Positions 11,142 to 52,390 of a stretch of 64,000 nucleotides of DNA are shown here, in pieces (position 1 is the stretch's first letter; each line of letters starts with the position of its first letter). The stretch is taken from the NCBI RefSeq assembly GCF_023053635.1, contig NC_086180.1, positions 38,988,947 to 39,052,946 of the forward strand. Direction: 5' to 3'. Origin of the DNA: Elgaria multicarinata webbii (lineage: Eukaryota; Chordata; Lepidosauria; Squamata; Anguidae). Made by a program: the position numbers and the translations under genes. The notes under the pieces are model-generated. The model was not told the origin of the DNA. It saw only the letters and a program-made list of their open reading frames with translations, and ran no database searches.

Positions 11142-12030
11142 ATGGATAGAGAGCCACTGTGTGGAGAAAAAAAGGGTTTAGAGAATGAGAACCTTGAGCC
11201 CAGTGCAGATTGTACATGAAGCAAATACTTTTACTGCTTGAGAGAATTCCCACTACACCATTCTGTTCTGTTGTAGCTAAAGCAACATGGATATGGGCAC
11301 TACTTCTGTTCCTAGACCTCCGAATGGAAACTCCTAGCATGTGGAGAATGTTGGCATTGATCCTACTACCTATGGCATGTAAAACAAACACTCTTCCATT
11401 TAAGCTAACTCCCCTCACTTTATCTATATGAGGTTGAGTACAACTCTATGTAATTTTATGGCAATTTTCTTTATTGGACCTATAGACCAGATGTGGTTTT
11501 GTGCTGCTTTCTCAAATGTCCAACCATCATGTTTCTCTAATGACCTTTGAAGCGATTTCTTAAATCTGAGGTTAACTCAATAAGTGTTTGATTATTATTT
11601 TTTGTCATTAGTTAGGTGCTTCCAAAAACAACCAAGGCAGCTCATATATTTTCATGTAAACACTCAAGGCACACATACTGCTCCCCACCCCCACCCCCAC
11701 CCGGAAGTCTGTATGTCAAGAAAATACAGCCATTTTGCAATAAGTTGCAAGGGGCTAAGCAATGTTAATGTTTCTCCATATGTTTCTCCATTTTCCTCTC
11801 AGAAACTGGATCTCCAGCCCAACAAACATAAATTCTGGACTGCATAAATACTATACAATAATTGTCCAGATCCTGTGGAAAGGCCCCTTGAAGGGAATGA
11901 AATAATCTTTTTTTTAAAAAAAACATCTTTTCTTAACAAATTCAGTCATGACTGTTCTAAATACTTATCCATTCATCAAAACAAGTTCCCCTAAAATGAT
12001 ACGATACAGGTGTATAAAATTATGCATGGA
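11142..12030. other. No gene recognised
   Basis: AT-rich unique sequence with a short (CACCC)n stretch near 11690; no supported features. Confidence 0.4.
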
Positions 12031-12034
12031 TGTG

Positions 12035-12395
12035 GATAGGGAGACATTTTTCTTCTTCTCCCATAATACTAGAACCCGGGGTCATCCCATAAAGCTGATT
12101 GGTGGGAGATTCAGGACAAATAAAAGGAAGTACTTCTTCACACGCCACCAATTTGGATGGCTTTAAAAGAGGGTTGAATAAATTCCTGGGGGAGAAGGCT
12201 ATCAATGGCTACTAGTTCTGATGGCTATGTGGATAGGGTATCAATGCTGGGGAACATGGGTGAGAGGGTGCTGTTGCACCATGTCCTGTTCGTTGGTTGC
12301 TAGCCAGCAGCTGGTTGGTCACTGTATGAACAGAATGTTGGACCAGATGGACCCTTGGTCTGATCCAGCATGGATCTTCTTCTGTTCTAGCATAT
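12035..12395 (+). repeat. CR1 LINE 3' end, plus strand
   Basis: The segment contains TAATACTAGAACCCGGGGTC, ATGGCTTTAAAAGAGGGTTG, GGTGCTGTTGCACCATGTCC and ATGGACCCTTGGTCTGATCC, ending TTCTTCTGTTC. This layout recurs at 42,545 and 59,290 and is typical of reptile CR1 3' ends. Confidence 0.8.
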
Positions 12396-13860
12396 GTAAC
12401 TCTTTGACTGGGTGCATTCACACCTGATTGATGTACCTCAGTTCCCATTGTGAGCCATTCATTATAGTGTGGCTAATGAGGTTATCTCCCCTGTATGTGA
12501 CCAGAGGTTTGCCATTCACGAGGCAATCAATTGCTGGACCTTCTCGCACATTTCAACTGGAGCTGCAAGTTCTCCATGCTTGTTCTTTCACATGGGGCAA
12601 GGCTGAAGCCACGTCAAACAATACCAAAGAATACTGAGGTGAAGCATCTCCCAGGCTCTTATTCCGCACATCCTGTGAACAGCCTGTAAGATTGTTGCAT
12701 GCACACCTGCACATGTAAAGTATGAATGTATGTACTTTATTCACAGAGGAAAAGAGGAACACTCATCATCATCTTTATTTGCAGTCAATTGACCAGAAAG
12801 AGAAAAATACAAATCGTTTCAACAGGGAATCAATACATTGAATTAATTACAGAAAACATCCCATTAAAACATATATGGAAATAATACATAGGGATCTAGA
12901 GTGGAAGGGAGCAGAATCAAAAGAAGGATACATAAATTAACATTAGGTCTTGAGCTGAATATATTCAAACAATTATACAATCATACGTGGTCTAGTAAGG
13001 ATGGCCAGGTTCAAAAACTTGGCAATCTGTATGGTAATTGTTTTATTTTGGCCCTGGAGGAGACTAATCGTCAGGGTCTCCGGGGATCAGCCAGGCAGAG
13101 CCTGTGTGATAGGACATAAAGAGGAACACTCTTGTCTCCTGTTTGCACATGGTCACTATCCAAGAACCCCACCCCTACACATTATTATATATTGCTGAAG
13201 GATCTTATTGCTATTCATTTGCCCTGCAATAGCCAGTCCTGAAATGGCATCTGGAGGTTTCAATCCAGATAGGCAGTTATGCAGTGAGGATCATAGGAAA
13301 AAGAAGTACGCTGGCAATTTGCATCCAGGCACAGGGATTTACATCTTTGTTCAGTAGAGAAGACAGGTGGGATCTGCAACAAAATGTTGCAGTGCTTCCT
13401 GCTCAGGATTCCTGCCACTCTCTCCATTCCCCTGCTTCCATCCAGTTTTCCATTTCCCCTCCTGCAAAAGTCTGTCAGCATTCTGTGGCCACTGACCCTA
13501 CTCAGTTCTCACTGGCCTGTTTTTGGGGTCCCTCTTAATGCTTCCCTCCCCCAAGATGTTTGTATGATGTTTTCCTTCAGATAGATACCAGAAAACAGGG
13601 ACATTTAGAGGGTATGGAATGTGACAACCTTGTTTATACAAGCAGGCACTTGCATCAGTATACACACCAGCAAGATGGGATTGGCTGTGGATTTTTATTT
13701 AGGGTATTACACTCCATAACAAACCCAGATTTGCCAAAACATAATATATGAAATTGCACGAAAATGCTCTAAGGGCATGTTCACATGTGATACTGTAATC
13801 AGGCTTTGCTTAAATCATTTGTAATGCTGCAAAAAATAATAGCCATTCCATTGATTTTCA
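12396..13860. other. No gene recognised; probably old repeats
   Basis: Unassigned sequence. Part of 12,400-12,680 resembles a short DNA element. A possible old LINE-like stretch from 12,770 to 13,110 could not be named. Confidence 0.35.
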
Positions 13861-13864
13861 TTCA

Positions 13865-13990
13865 TTTTTTGATATTTTATCATTGTATGGGTTTTTATTC
13901 TTTGGGGCTTTATTAGGTAAGCTTCCTTGGGTGGGCTCATGCCCTAAAAGGCGGCCAAGAAGTATGATAAATAAATAAATAAATAAATCA
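13865..13990 (+). repeat. LINE 3' tail with (AAAT)n
   Basis: Sequence CTTTGGGGCTTTATTAGG is followed by AAAAGGCGGCCAAGAAGTAT and (AAAT)n. This is a diverged L2/CR1-type tail. Confidence 0.5.
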
Positions 13991-14269
13991 GACTTGATGT
14001 GTGCACGAATAGCACACTAAGATCCAAAACAGAAATTACTTTAAATCTGTGTCTAGCAGCTTTTTCATTTTTACTCTCGCGTAGGTGCAGGGCCCGATCC
14101 AGATCTTAAAAGCACCCCAACCCCCGTGCTAGAGTCCCAATCTGGATCGCAGACCCTTCACCTACCGTATATAAATGGGGACAAATAATGACCTAGTTGC
14201 TAGACACAGATGTAAAGTAATGTCTGTTTTGGCCCTAAAAGGGCTCATAGCTGCTTTGGCATCCCGATT

Positions 14270-14930
14270 CCCGATGTCAAGCATGTTTCTAAGCGCCACG
14301 GAGTTCTCTAGGAACGGCACTCTCGTGGATGCCTAGTTGACGGAATATGAGGGGACTTTAAGACCCAGGAGAATAGTTTAGTGGGAGGGAGAGGGGATGG
14401 CTCCCACCTGCTTTGCTTGCTAGAGCAGCCCGCAAAGTTTCATCGGCAGAAGAGTTTGCAGCGGTCGCGGCAGGTTGGGGCGCTCTCTCCCGTTTGCGGA
14501 TGGCCGGGGATCCCCGTCTTCCATCTCGGAGAGACGTAGGGAACCCGAGATCTTGGGAAGGGGCGGAGATCGACGGGTTCTCCAGGCACCGTCCGTAGAG
14601 AGAGGAGTAACCGATTTCCCCCACCTTCGCGAAGAAGGAGCTGTACAGCTTTCGACCTCCGCCCTCTCTCCCTGGTCGTTGTTACCCCGGCCTGGAGACG
14701 CGATCTGGGCGACCTGCAAGACCTTGCATGAAACCCCATGGATGCTGCGGGCGCCGCTTTGTACCCGGGGAATGAGGCGGTGGAGGGGTCTTCTCCTCCG
14801 GCAGGATGTTCCGCGCTCGCAAGCAGAGCATCCCCAGACCTGTCACCAGGAACTTGGAGGATCTGGATTCGGTTCAGAGCATCCTGCTGCACAGGTCAGT
14901 GTGAACCTTTGCGGAACGGGGCCTTCCCCC
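14270..14930. promoter_or_regulatory. CpG-rich block, possible CpG-island promoter
   Basis: Many CG dinucleotides (for example GCGGTCGCGG near 14460, TTCGCGAAG near 14626 and CGCGATCTGGGCGACC near 14699) stand out from CpG-poor flanks. All reading frames overlap here, as expected of GC-rich DNA. It lies about 5.6 kb upstream of INTU and could serve an unplaced or alternative transcript. Confidence 0.5.
14806..14894 (+). CDS. Possible first coding exon, unidentified
   Basis: ATG at 14806 opens a 29-codon frame beginning MFRARKQSIPRP and ending SILLH, then donor CACAG|GTCAGT. Two bases are left over, the phase INTU exon 2 accepts, so it could be an alternative 5' exon of INTU. It could also start another gene. 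I do not recognise the peptide. A weaker reading is an internal exon, as CTCCGGCAG precedes the ATG. Confidence 0.3.
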
Positions 14931-15169
14931 AAGTGGTGTTTTCTTTCCTACACGCGCTGGGGTGACTTGCTCCCCTCTCGCACACACTGTACCTTCTTAC
15001 TGCTAACTCGTGGATTCATCCAGAAGAACTCATCTTCCTTCAGCCTACAAACCTTTCGTTAATGTGGTGGCTCTCAAACTCTCTTCTGCCATATCTACCT
15101 GGGAGCCCTGCAGGTCAAAGAACCTTTGCACCTTGCAAAGGATTCTGGGATACATTCTAAGGCGCTCAC

Positions 15170-15440
15170 ACAGGGCTGGCCCAACCATCAGGCACAGTGA
15201 GGCAGCTGCTTCAGGCGGTGGAGGGTGAGCAGTGGAAGACAAAGCTGCCCCACCAAAGTTAGCCTGCTGCCCACAGGTGGATGATGTTGCAGTAAGTTGC
15301 TGGACCAAATGTCTCCTGTATGTGGAATTGGGGGTGGGCACCATTTTGTACTTTGCCTCAGCCGCAAAGTACCTTGGGAAAGCCCGGAAGCTGCATCCTC
15401 AGTTCAAACAGGACACTTGCCAGGCTTGTTGGGCATTAAT
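15170..15440. repeat. Unclassified interspersed repeat
   Basis: The start AGGGCTGGCCCAACCAT, then GAGGCAGCTGC and later TTTGCCTCAGCCGCAAAGTA, resembles a repeat common in squamates; its superfamily is uncertain. Confidence 0.4.
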
Positions 15441-15537
15441 GTTGCCCTGACACACTCAACATATTGCACATTGTAAGGTGAGACACACATATGTGATGAT
15501 CTTAAGTAGACAATTTAAAACGCAGGTGGGCAGACCA

Positions 15538-15662
15538 GGGCAGGATCTACACTACTGCTTCATAATGATATTGACAACTGTTGGGGCCACTGACACATTC
15601 CATATACCATCTTCAAACCATTTTCAAAGTGTTATATCCTGCTTGGTGTAGATCTGGTCCAG
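15538..15662. mobile_element. Short MITE (GATCTACACTACTGCTT family)
   Basis: The left end GGATCTACACTACTGCTT and the right end read in reverse (CCAGATCTACACCAAGC) form an imperfect terminal inverted repeat. A second copy lies at 19,872-19,996. Confidence 0.6.
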
Positions 15663-15885
15663 GCTTATTTATTTGTTACATTTATATCCTCCAAGAAGCC
15701 GAAGACTATGTACATGATCCCCTCCCCTCTATTTTATCCTCACAACAACCCTGTGACATAGATTAGGCTGAGAGTCAGTGACTGGCCCAAAGTCATCCAG
15801 TGAGCTTCATGGCCGTCTAGAACCTGAATTTTCCAAGTCCCAGTCCAACAATATAAAGATTATATACCACACTGGCTCTCACAGG
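15663..15885 (-). repeat. MIR-like CORE-SINE, minus strand
   Basis: Read in reverse it gives CACTGGATGACTTTGGGCCA, ACAGGGTTGTTGTGAGGAT and a tail with ATATAAATGTAACAAATA. This is the lizard CORE-SINE layout; copies occur at 19,689 and 47,640. Confidence 0.7.
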
Positions 15886-16810
15886 CTTGTGGGATCTACT
15901 TTGGTTTGGTATTTTTTAAAAGATCCATTAACTGGAGTCCTGTACAAAAATAGACACTTAGGATTAAAGAGGTCTGAGGCCAGAAATTTGTTTTGAGCAC
16001 CAGAATGGAGGTCAGAGTCTTTCCACACAAAAATCCACTCCTGGTTATCTCCCCCTCCCATATACTTCTTCATTTCAGCAGTAAAATTTAGGACAGGGGA
16101 GAGTAATTTTGTCCTTCCTATCGCTAAACAACTGGGAGTCAGAGAAATCTGTACCGATATACTGAAAATTATCTAGAGAGCTACAAGTAGAGCCCAATCT
16201 ACCTTTTTCCTACTCCTGCTTTAAGTAGCCATTTAGGTAGAGTTTTCTCCAACTCTGTTTGCACAGAAAGAGTTGGGGAAAGTGTAGAGTGTAGATTAAA
16301 TGGGGTGATAGCTATTAGAAACTAATGTAATTTTTAATATATGGTTTTCTTTCTTACATTCCTAGATTAGTAGAAATGCTATATTTCTGTATCTATACCT
16401 GTTTCTCAGCAATTAAATATTTGTTAGAATGGTCACAAATACTTCTTATATCCTGAAAGACATCATCTTTTAATAGAGTATTAGTTCTTCAGAATGCAAA
16501 TGTAGTTGGCTCTTATTTTTCCTTTTTGCAGAGACTCGGTTTCCTTTACCTCCAGCTATTTAATGCACAAAATTAAATAATGTGTGACTATGTGTGATTT
16601 TAAGGCCCTGGTCAGCAATTACTTTTGCTGGAGGACAACCCTGAAAAGGGAGGCCCACTCCTCAAGTGAACTCCCAGAAAGTGATTTTGCGAAAACTCCT
16701 GCTCCCTTGGTGCCTTCTCTACTCCCTCCAAGTGTGTGTCCATAGTACAGCTTTTCTTATGGCTAGTTAGCACTATATCACTGGTGGAGAGATGGAGGGA
16801 AAGCGATATC
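15886..16810. other. No gene recognised
   Basis: Mostly AT-rich unique sequence; no supported feature. Confidence 0.4.
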
Positions 16811-17240
16811 GGGCCTGTTCAGGTGACACTTCAGGCTCTGTGGTTAGCAAAACTGTGGTTGTCTGGGGTTAGCACTAACCACAAGCCATGCTGTCACACA
16901 CAACACTTTAAGCCACAGTTAAAGCTGCTAACCCTGCTGCAGATGGTCCGATTGGGGTTAGAAAGTGACCAGGATTTAGCAAAATGCATTGCACACAACA
17001 CCTTAAACCTTGCTGCTTAACCAAAAGCCTTAAATACCAAATTTCTTCGATTCTAAGACACACTTTTTTCCCCATATAAACATCTCTAAAAATGGGGTGC
17101 GTCTTAGAATTGCGGGTGTGTCTTAGTTTTTGTTTTTTTCCTGTTGGTGGTACTGAAATTAGTGTGCATCTTACAATCGATGGCGTCTTACAATCGAAGA
17201 AATACGGTAGCAAGGTTTAAGGTGTCTTCTGAACAGGCGC
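16811..17240. mobile_element. MITE with internal nested MITE
   Basis: The left terminus GGGCCTGTTCAGGTGACAC pairs with the right terminus read in reverse (GCGCCTGTTCAGAAGACAC). Internal halves are also partly inverted (CTTAAACCTTGCT versus AGCAAGGTTTAAG). A related copy is at 30,247-30,530. It is split by the element at 17,035-17,209. Confidence 0.65.
17035..17209. mobile_element. Mariner-like MITE nested in the 16,811-17,240 element
   Basis: The termini are inverted repeats: TACC-AAATTTCTTCGATT and TACCGTATTTCTTCGATT (right end reversed), with TAAGAC following in both. Flanking TA fits a mariner/Tc1-type target site. No coding capacity. Confidence 0.65.
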
Positions 17241-17458
17241 ATTAGTTGGTGTGCCAATTTCATCCAATAATCTCTTTTTGAATGGGCCACCCATAGCAAT
17301 CTTTCTATGTTTGGAGGAGCAGGAATCAGCTGACCCAGCATGCCCTACACCAGCCTAGTGCTGTGCTAGCTGGGAGATTGTGGGAGTTGTAGTCCAACAC
17401 ATCCAGAAAGCACCAGGTTAGGAAGGATGCCTTACACCTCGCAAAAGCTTCCATCTAG

Positions 17459-17690
17459 AATAGAGAGGGGCAACTTGTGGCCCTCCAGATGTTTATGGAC
17501 TGCAACCCTAGTCAGCATAAACAGTGGTGAGGGATGATGGGAGTTGTAGTCCAACTCCATTGTGTGTTTCCCATGGGCAGCTGGTTAGCCACCGTGTAAA
17601 CAGAATGCTGGACTAGATGGACCCTTGGTGTGATCCAACATGGCTTTTCTTATGCTCTTATGTTCAACAATGTATAGAGGGCAACAAGCT
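17459..17690. repeat. Short DNA-transposon relic with CR1 tail inserted
   Basis: Left part GTGGCCCTCCAGATGTTTAT with GGGAGTTGTAGTCCAA, and right part GGGCAACAAGCTGCCCAC, belong to one palindromic repeat. Between them (about 17,566-17,672) lies a plus-strand CR1 end with ACAGAATGCTGG, CTAGATGGACCCTTGG and CTTATGCTCTTATGTTC. A related fragment of the outer repeat is at about 17,310-17,425. Confidence 0.6.
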
Positions 17691-18105
17691 GCCCACCCCC
17701 TGATCTATGGTGCTTCTGGAAAAGCTTTTATGACACCATCACCCTGCTTCATTTACAGGCAGTTCAGATGACAACAATGTCCCCTTGTAACTCTTCCATG
17801 TTATCCCTCTGATTCTTCCTTTTCCCCCCATGGAAAATCAAGTATGTAAAAATGATGGAATGTCTTCCCTCTGTTAGTGATAGGACCCCTGAATCTGGAA
17901 GCACCCTTAGAAGCTGTTTCATGCAGAAAACACACTTTCTGATGCACACTGAGGAGTCCTGATTGGCTGCAGCTTCCCAGTACATGGTCGTTTAGGGATA
18001 GGCATCCATCCTTCACACTGGAAATGTTGTAGCATTGCCATAGCCACAATACATTTTGACATATTAACTCTTCCAGAGTACACTCTCTTTTACACACACA
18101 CACAC

Positions 18106-18395
18106 TGACCTAGTTTACACATCATGCTACAACCCCTGGGTTGTTTAACTCAAGAACTACTGGGGACCAGTGAAGCAATGGGCCCATGGTTCACTGTTGG
18201 GTTAACTCAGAGTTGTTTAACACAAAATAACCCAGATTTTCTGGGTTTGCATGTCACAAAACAACCCAGGAATAGGGTATTGCTAGACTGTTAATTGAAA
18301 GTGGAAATGATGAGTGCATGGGAGGCAGCGCTCGTTCCTGGCAATTCCTGGATTAAACAACCCAGGAATTGCAGCATGATGTGCAAACTGGGTCA
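18106..18395. mobile_element. MITE with 23-bp terminal inverted repeats
   Basis: The left end TGACCTAGTTTACACATCAT and the right end read in reverse TGACCCAGTTTGCACATCAT match at 18 of these 20 positions. Internal repeats of AACAACCCAGG are inverted. A partial copy is at 58,868-59,040. Confidence 0.75.
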
Positions 18396-19450
18396 CACAC
18401 ATACACCCACCCACGTGTTCGTTAAGGTATGTACACTGCTTTGTCTCCACTAACGGAAATGACAAACAGCAGTGTTTAATAACTCATCTTTAATTCCTGG
18501 GCTAGACTGAACTGAAAATAACAATGCACAAAGGCTCAGATATGCTGCTGGAAATCTCTGCTGAGCTTTTCTTACATACTGTGCAATGAAGGAATCCTTT
18601 CTTGTTGTTTTCATATAGTTTAATTTATAGACATACTGAGGAGCACACTTTAGCCTCTGTGTATCAGGAGACACATAATATTGCTTACACAAGTAACAAT
18701 TCAGCATACTGGTGCTATGCCTCAGCAAATAAAGCCAAAAATGGCAGTTGTTAAAATTACATATTATGTCTCCATTTGTTCAAATGATGAGTCACAATTA
18801 CTACTTTGAGATTTATCGAGGAGTGTGATGAGTGGAACACTCTATTTAGTGTGATTAGTGGAACACTCTATTTAGTGTTCAGAGTAGAAGCAAAAATGCA
18901 TCAGAAACAACTAGGAAGGTGGAGAGGAGAAAGCGGCTTGGTGCAGGGCACAAAGAGAGAGAAGTCAGAGAGACAATGGGGTGCCAGAGAGAGTAGGGAG
19001 GCACAGAGAGTAGGGAGGCACACACACTGACACAAGCATTGGATTCAGGAAAATGGATCCTCACAAATTTGCATATATATTTTTACACAGGATCCCCCCT
19101 ACTCCAACCACCATCACATCACAGATCTAAAAATATTTAGAGATTCAGTGCCAGCCAGCACCATTGTGGCACAAAATCTAAAGCATGGATCCTCATGACT
19201 TTTATTTATTTATTTTTTACAAAGGACCTCCCCCAAACTGCCCTGCCATTCATATCTGGCTGGCTGTGGAATACTGGGAGCTGTAGACCTTTTCTCTGTC
19301 TAATCATGCCTGGGATTGCACCATTAATATATTTTTAGAGGGACTTTTTCTTCCAGGCTTGCTTAACTGAATTGTTTTACCGCTTCTTCTTTGACTTTCA
19401 TCTGTTTGCATCATTTAAAAACTGAATATGGATTCCTTGCAAGTCATGTA
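18396..19450. other. No gene recognised
   Basis: AT-rich unique sequence with a duplicated GTGTGATGAGTGGAACACTC / GTGTGATTAGTGGAACACTC pair (18,824-18,869). Nothing else supported. Confidence 0.4.
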
Positions 19451-19454
19451 GTAC

Positions 19455-19650
19455 ACAACCCTAAAATATTCTTACTAGGAAGTGAACCGCACTGAACACA
19501 GTGTTTACATTTAAGTAAACATATATCAGATTGTACTGTAAGGTTACAATCCTATGCACATTGTACTTAGAAGTAAGACATTTTGAACTCAGCGGAATTT
19601 ACATTAGAATATACATATAATAGGATTGCACTGTAAGGTTGCAAATTTGG
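19455..19650. repeat. Short palindromic MITE copies (CAATCCTATGCA family)
   Basis: Phrases such as ACAATCCTATGCACATTGTA and ATAATAGGATTGCACTGTAA are inverted relative to each other. Related copies are at 20,205, 35,045, 48,230 and 61,165. Confidence 0.55.
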
Positions 19651-19688
19651 CTAAGAGAAAGCCCCTTTGAACATAATGGAATGTTTCA

Positions 19689-20040
19689 TTTATTTTATTA
19701 TTACATTTATATCCCACCTTTTTTTCCCTCCGCAAGGAACCCAAGGCAGCTTACATGGCTCCATTTTATCTTCACAACAATCCTAGGTTAACCTGAGAGT
19801 CAGTGACTGTCCAAAGTCCCCCAGTGAGCTTCATGGCCAAGTGGGGACCAGAACCTAGATCTCTGGAGTCCTCTACACTACTGCTTTAAAACGCTTTATA
19901 ACAGTTTTGAAACCTGTATATGCAGTGCGTCCTGGGCCCCAACAGTTGTCAAAACTGTTATAAAGCACTTTAAAGCAGTAGTGTAGATCCTGCCCTAGTC
20001 CAACACTCTAAGGGCTACACCACATTGGATTGGATCCAGA
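19689..20040 (-). repeat. MIR-like CORE-SINE, minus strand, interrupted by a MITE
   Basis: Tail TTATTACATTTATATCCCAC, body CCATTTTATCTTCACAACAA, CCCAGTGAGCTTCATGGCC, then after the insertion CTAGTCCAACACTCTAAGGG. It is the same family as 15,663-15,885. Confidence 0.7.
19872..19996. mobile_element. MITE nested in the CORE-SINE
   Basis: ACACTACTGCTTTAAAACGC on the left and GCACTTTAAAGCAGTAGTGT on the right form inverted arms; the CORE-SINE resumes directly after it. Confidence 0.65.
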
Positions 20041-20204
20041 TTTAGTCATGCTTAGAGGAGAGCAGACCCAATGTAATCAGTGGGATAAGTTAGCCATAAA
20101 CTACTTAAGTTCCATTGATTGCTTTAAGTATGATTACCACTAGATCCAACCTCAATGGAATTTACATTTGAATAAACACGCATAAGATTGTGTTTTTAAG
20201 GCTG

Positions 20205-20285
20205 CAGTGCTATGCATAGTTTACCTAGAAGTAAGTCTCATTCAAGAGAGTGGAGCTTACTTCCGAGTAAACATACATGGAGAGG
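20205..20285. repeat. Short palindromic MITE copy (CAATCCTATGCA family)
   Basis: Contains GCAGTGCTATGCATAGTTTA and GCTTACTTCCGAGTAAACAT, diverged from the copies at 48,230 and 61,165. Confidence 0.45.
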
Positions 20286-20389
20286 GGGCAGCTCTTGGTG
20301 AAGCAACCGTGTGTGCGTGCGTGTGCATGAGCGTGAATTAAAGAAATCATTTTCGCCATCGTAAGAGTTTCACCCAAGGAGCTTCTCTT

Positions 20390-20403
20390 GTTGCCATGGT
20401 TTC
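20390..20403 (+). promoter_or_regulatory. X-box-like RFX site upstream of INTU
   Basis: The sequence GTTGCCATGGTTTC has a perfect left half (GTTGCC) and an imperfect right half of the RFX X-box. RFX factors commonly drive ciliary genes, and it lies 130 nt before the INTU ATG. Binding is inferred. Confidence 0.4.
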
Positions 20404-20474
20404 TCCAGCCCGCGCCAATGGGGAAGCCGTCTCAGAGTCACGTGCTGACCCTCGAGCTTCCGGGTTTGGGTGTC

Positions 20475-20507
20475 ATGGCGGCGGAGGAGTTTCTCCGAGG
20501 AAGCTGA
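20475..20507 (+). other. Short upstream ORF (MAAEEFLRGS) before the INTU start
   Basis: ATG at 20475 sits in a good context (GTCATGG) and runs 10 codons to TGA at 20505, ending 12 nt before the INTU ATG. If the transcript starts upstream of it, it could lower INTU translation or force reinitiation. The transcription start is unknown. Confidence 0.45.
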
Positions 20508-20519
20508 ACTTTCCTTGCC

Positions 20520-51640
<31,121 letters not shown>

Positions 51641-52390
51641 ATGTGCTTAGCTATGCAGCCGTCATAAACAGAGCCGTAATTTCCCAATGCACTTAAGGCA
51701 CACAAATATGAATGAAATTATGGTTTTGTCCTGGGTGCTATTTGAAGTGTCCCTCTAGAATAACTTCATTGATAGAATAACTTTTCAAACATTTACATGT
51801 GGGTGTCATCAGCTGTACCTGACAAAAGACTGACTTTTCAAAATACTTTTTAAAAAATCAAAGTGAGTTGTGATTATTTATCCTCACTACATAGTGACAA
51901 ACTTTACACAGCAGGGTATGTAACATGGACCATAGGTACTCTTGTATTTTTCTCAGAACTGAAGGAAACAAGCTATAATATGTGGTTTCCCCCACTGATC
52001 ATGCAAAGCCAGCCGGTGCATAGCTTGTTACCAACAATGGGTTGCCATGTTGTGTGAATGTGTCCTATGTGACATGTTTGGAATTCTGTTAATAAATGCT
52101 CAGTGGAGAACAAAAGCTTTGAATTTTTTCTAACGTTACCTTGCGGAGTAAAAAGAGGAGGACTACCTTACTTTAAAGGGCTATAATATTTTGTAATACA
52201 AAAGAATGTTATATATAATTATGTAAAATAAAAATAATTGTTATAATTACTTGTTATAAAGTAAAATTGATATTTTGCAGATACTCTGGCAAAGCATAAG
52301 AAGGAAATTAACATTTAGTTTCAGAAAACTTTGTATAAACTATTTTTGTATGATTTTTACAATAAAGGCATATATTTGTAAATTAATAAT
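51641..52390 (+). other. INTU: INTU 3' UTR with candidate poly(A) signals
   Basis: No coding similarity follows the INTU stop. AATAAA hexamers occur near 52090, near 52226 and at 52361-52366; the last is followed by T/G-rich sequence and is a reasonable cleavage site. The boundary is inferred from these signals only. Confidence 0.55.

Noticed and set aside
14358-15062. Several long overlapping frames on both strands in the CpG-rich block
   Set aside because: GC-rich DNA lacks stop codons by composition. The frames have no recognisable domains; only the short 14,806-14,894 exon candidate was kept, at low confidence.
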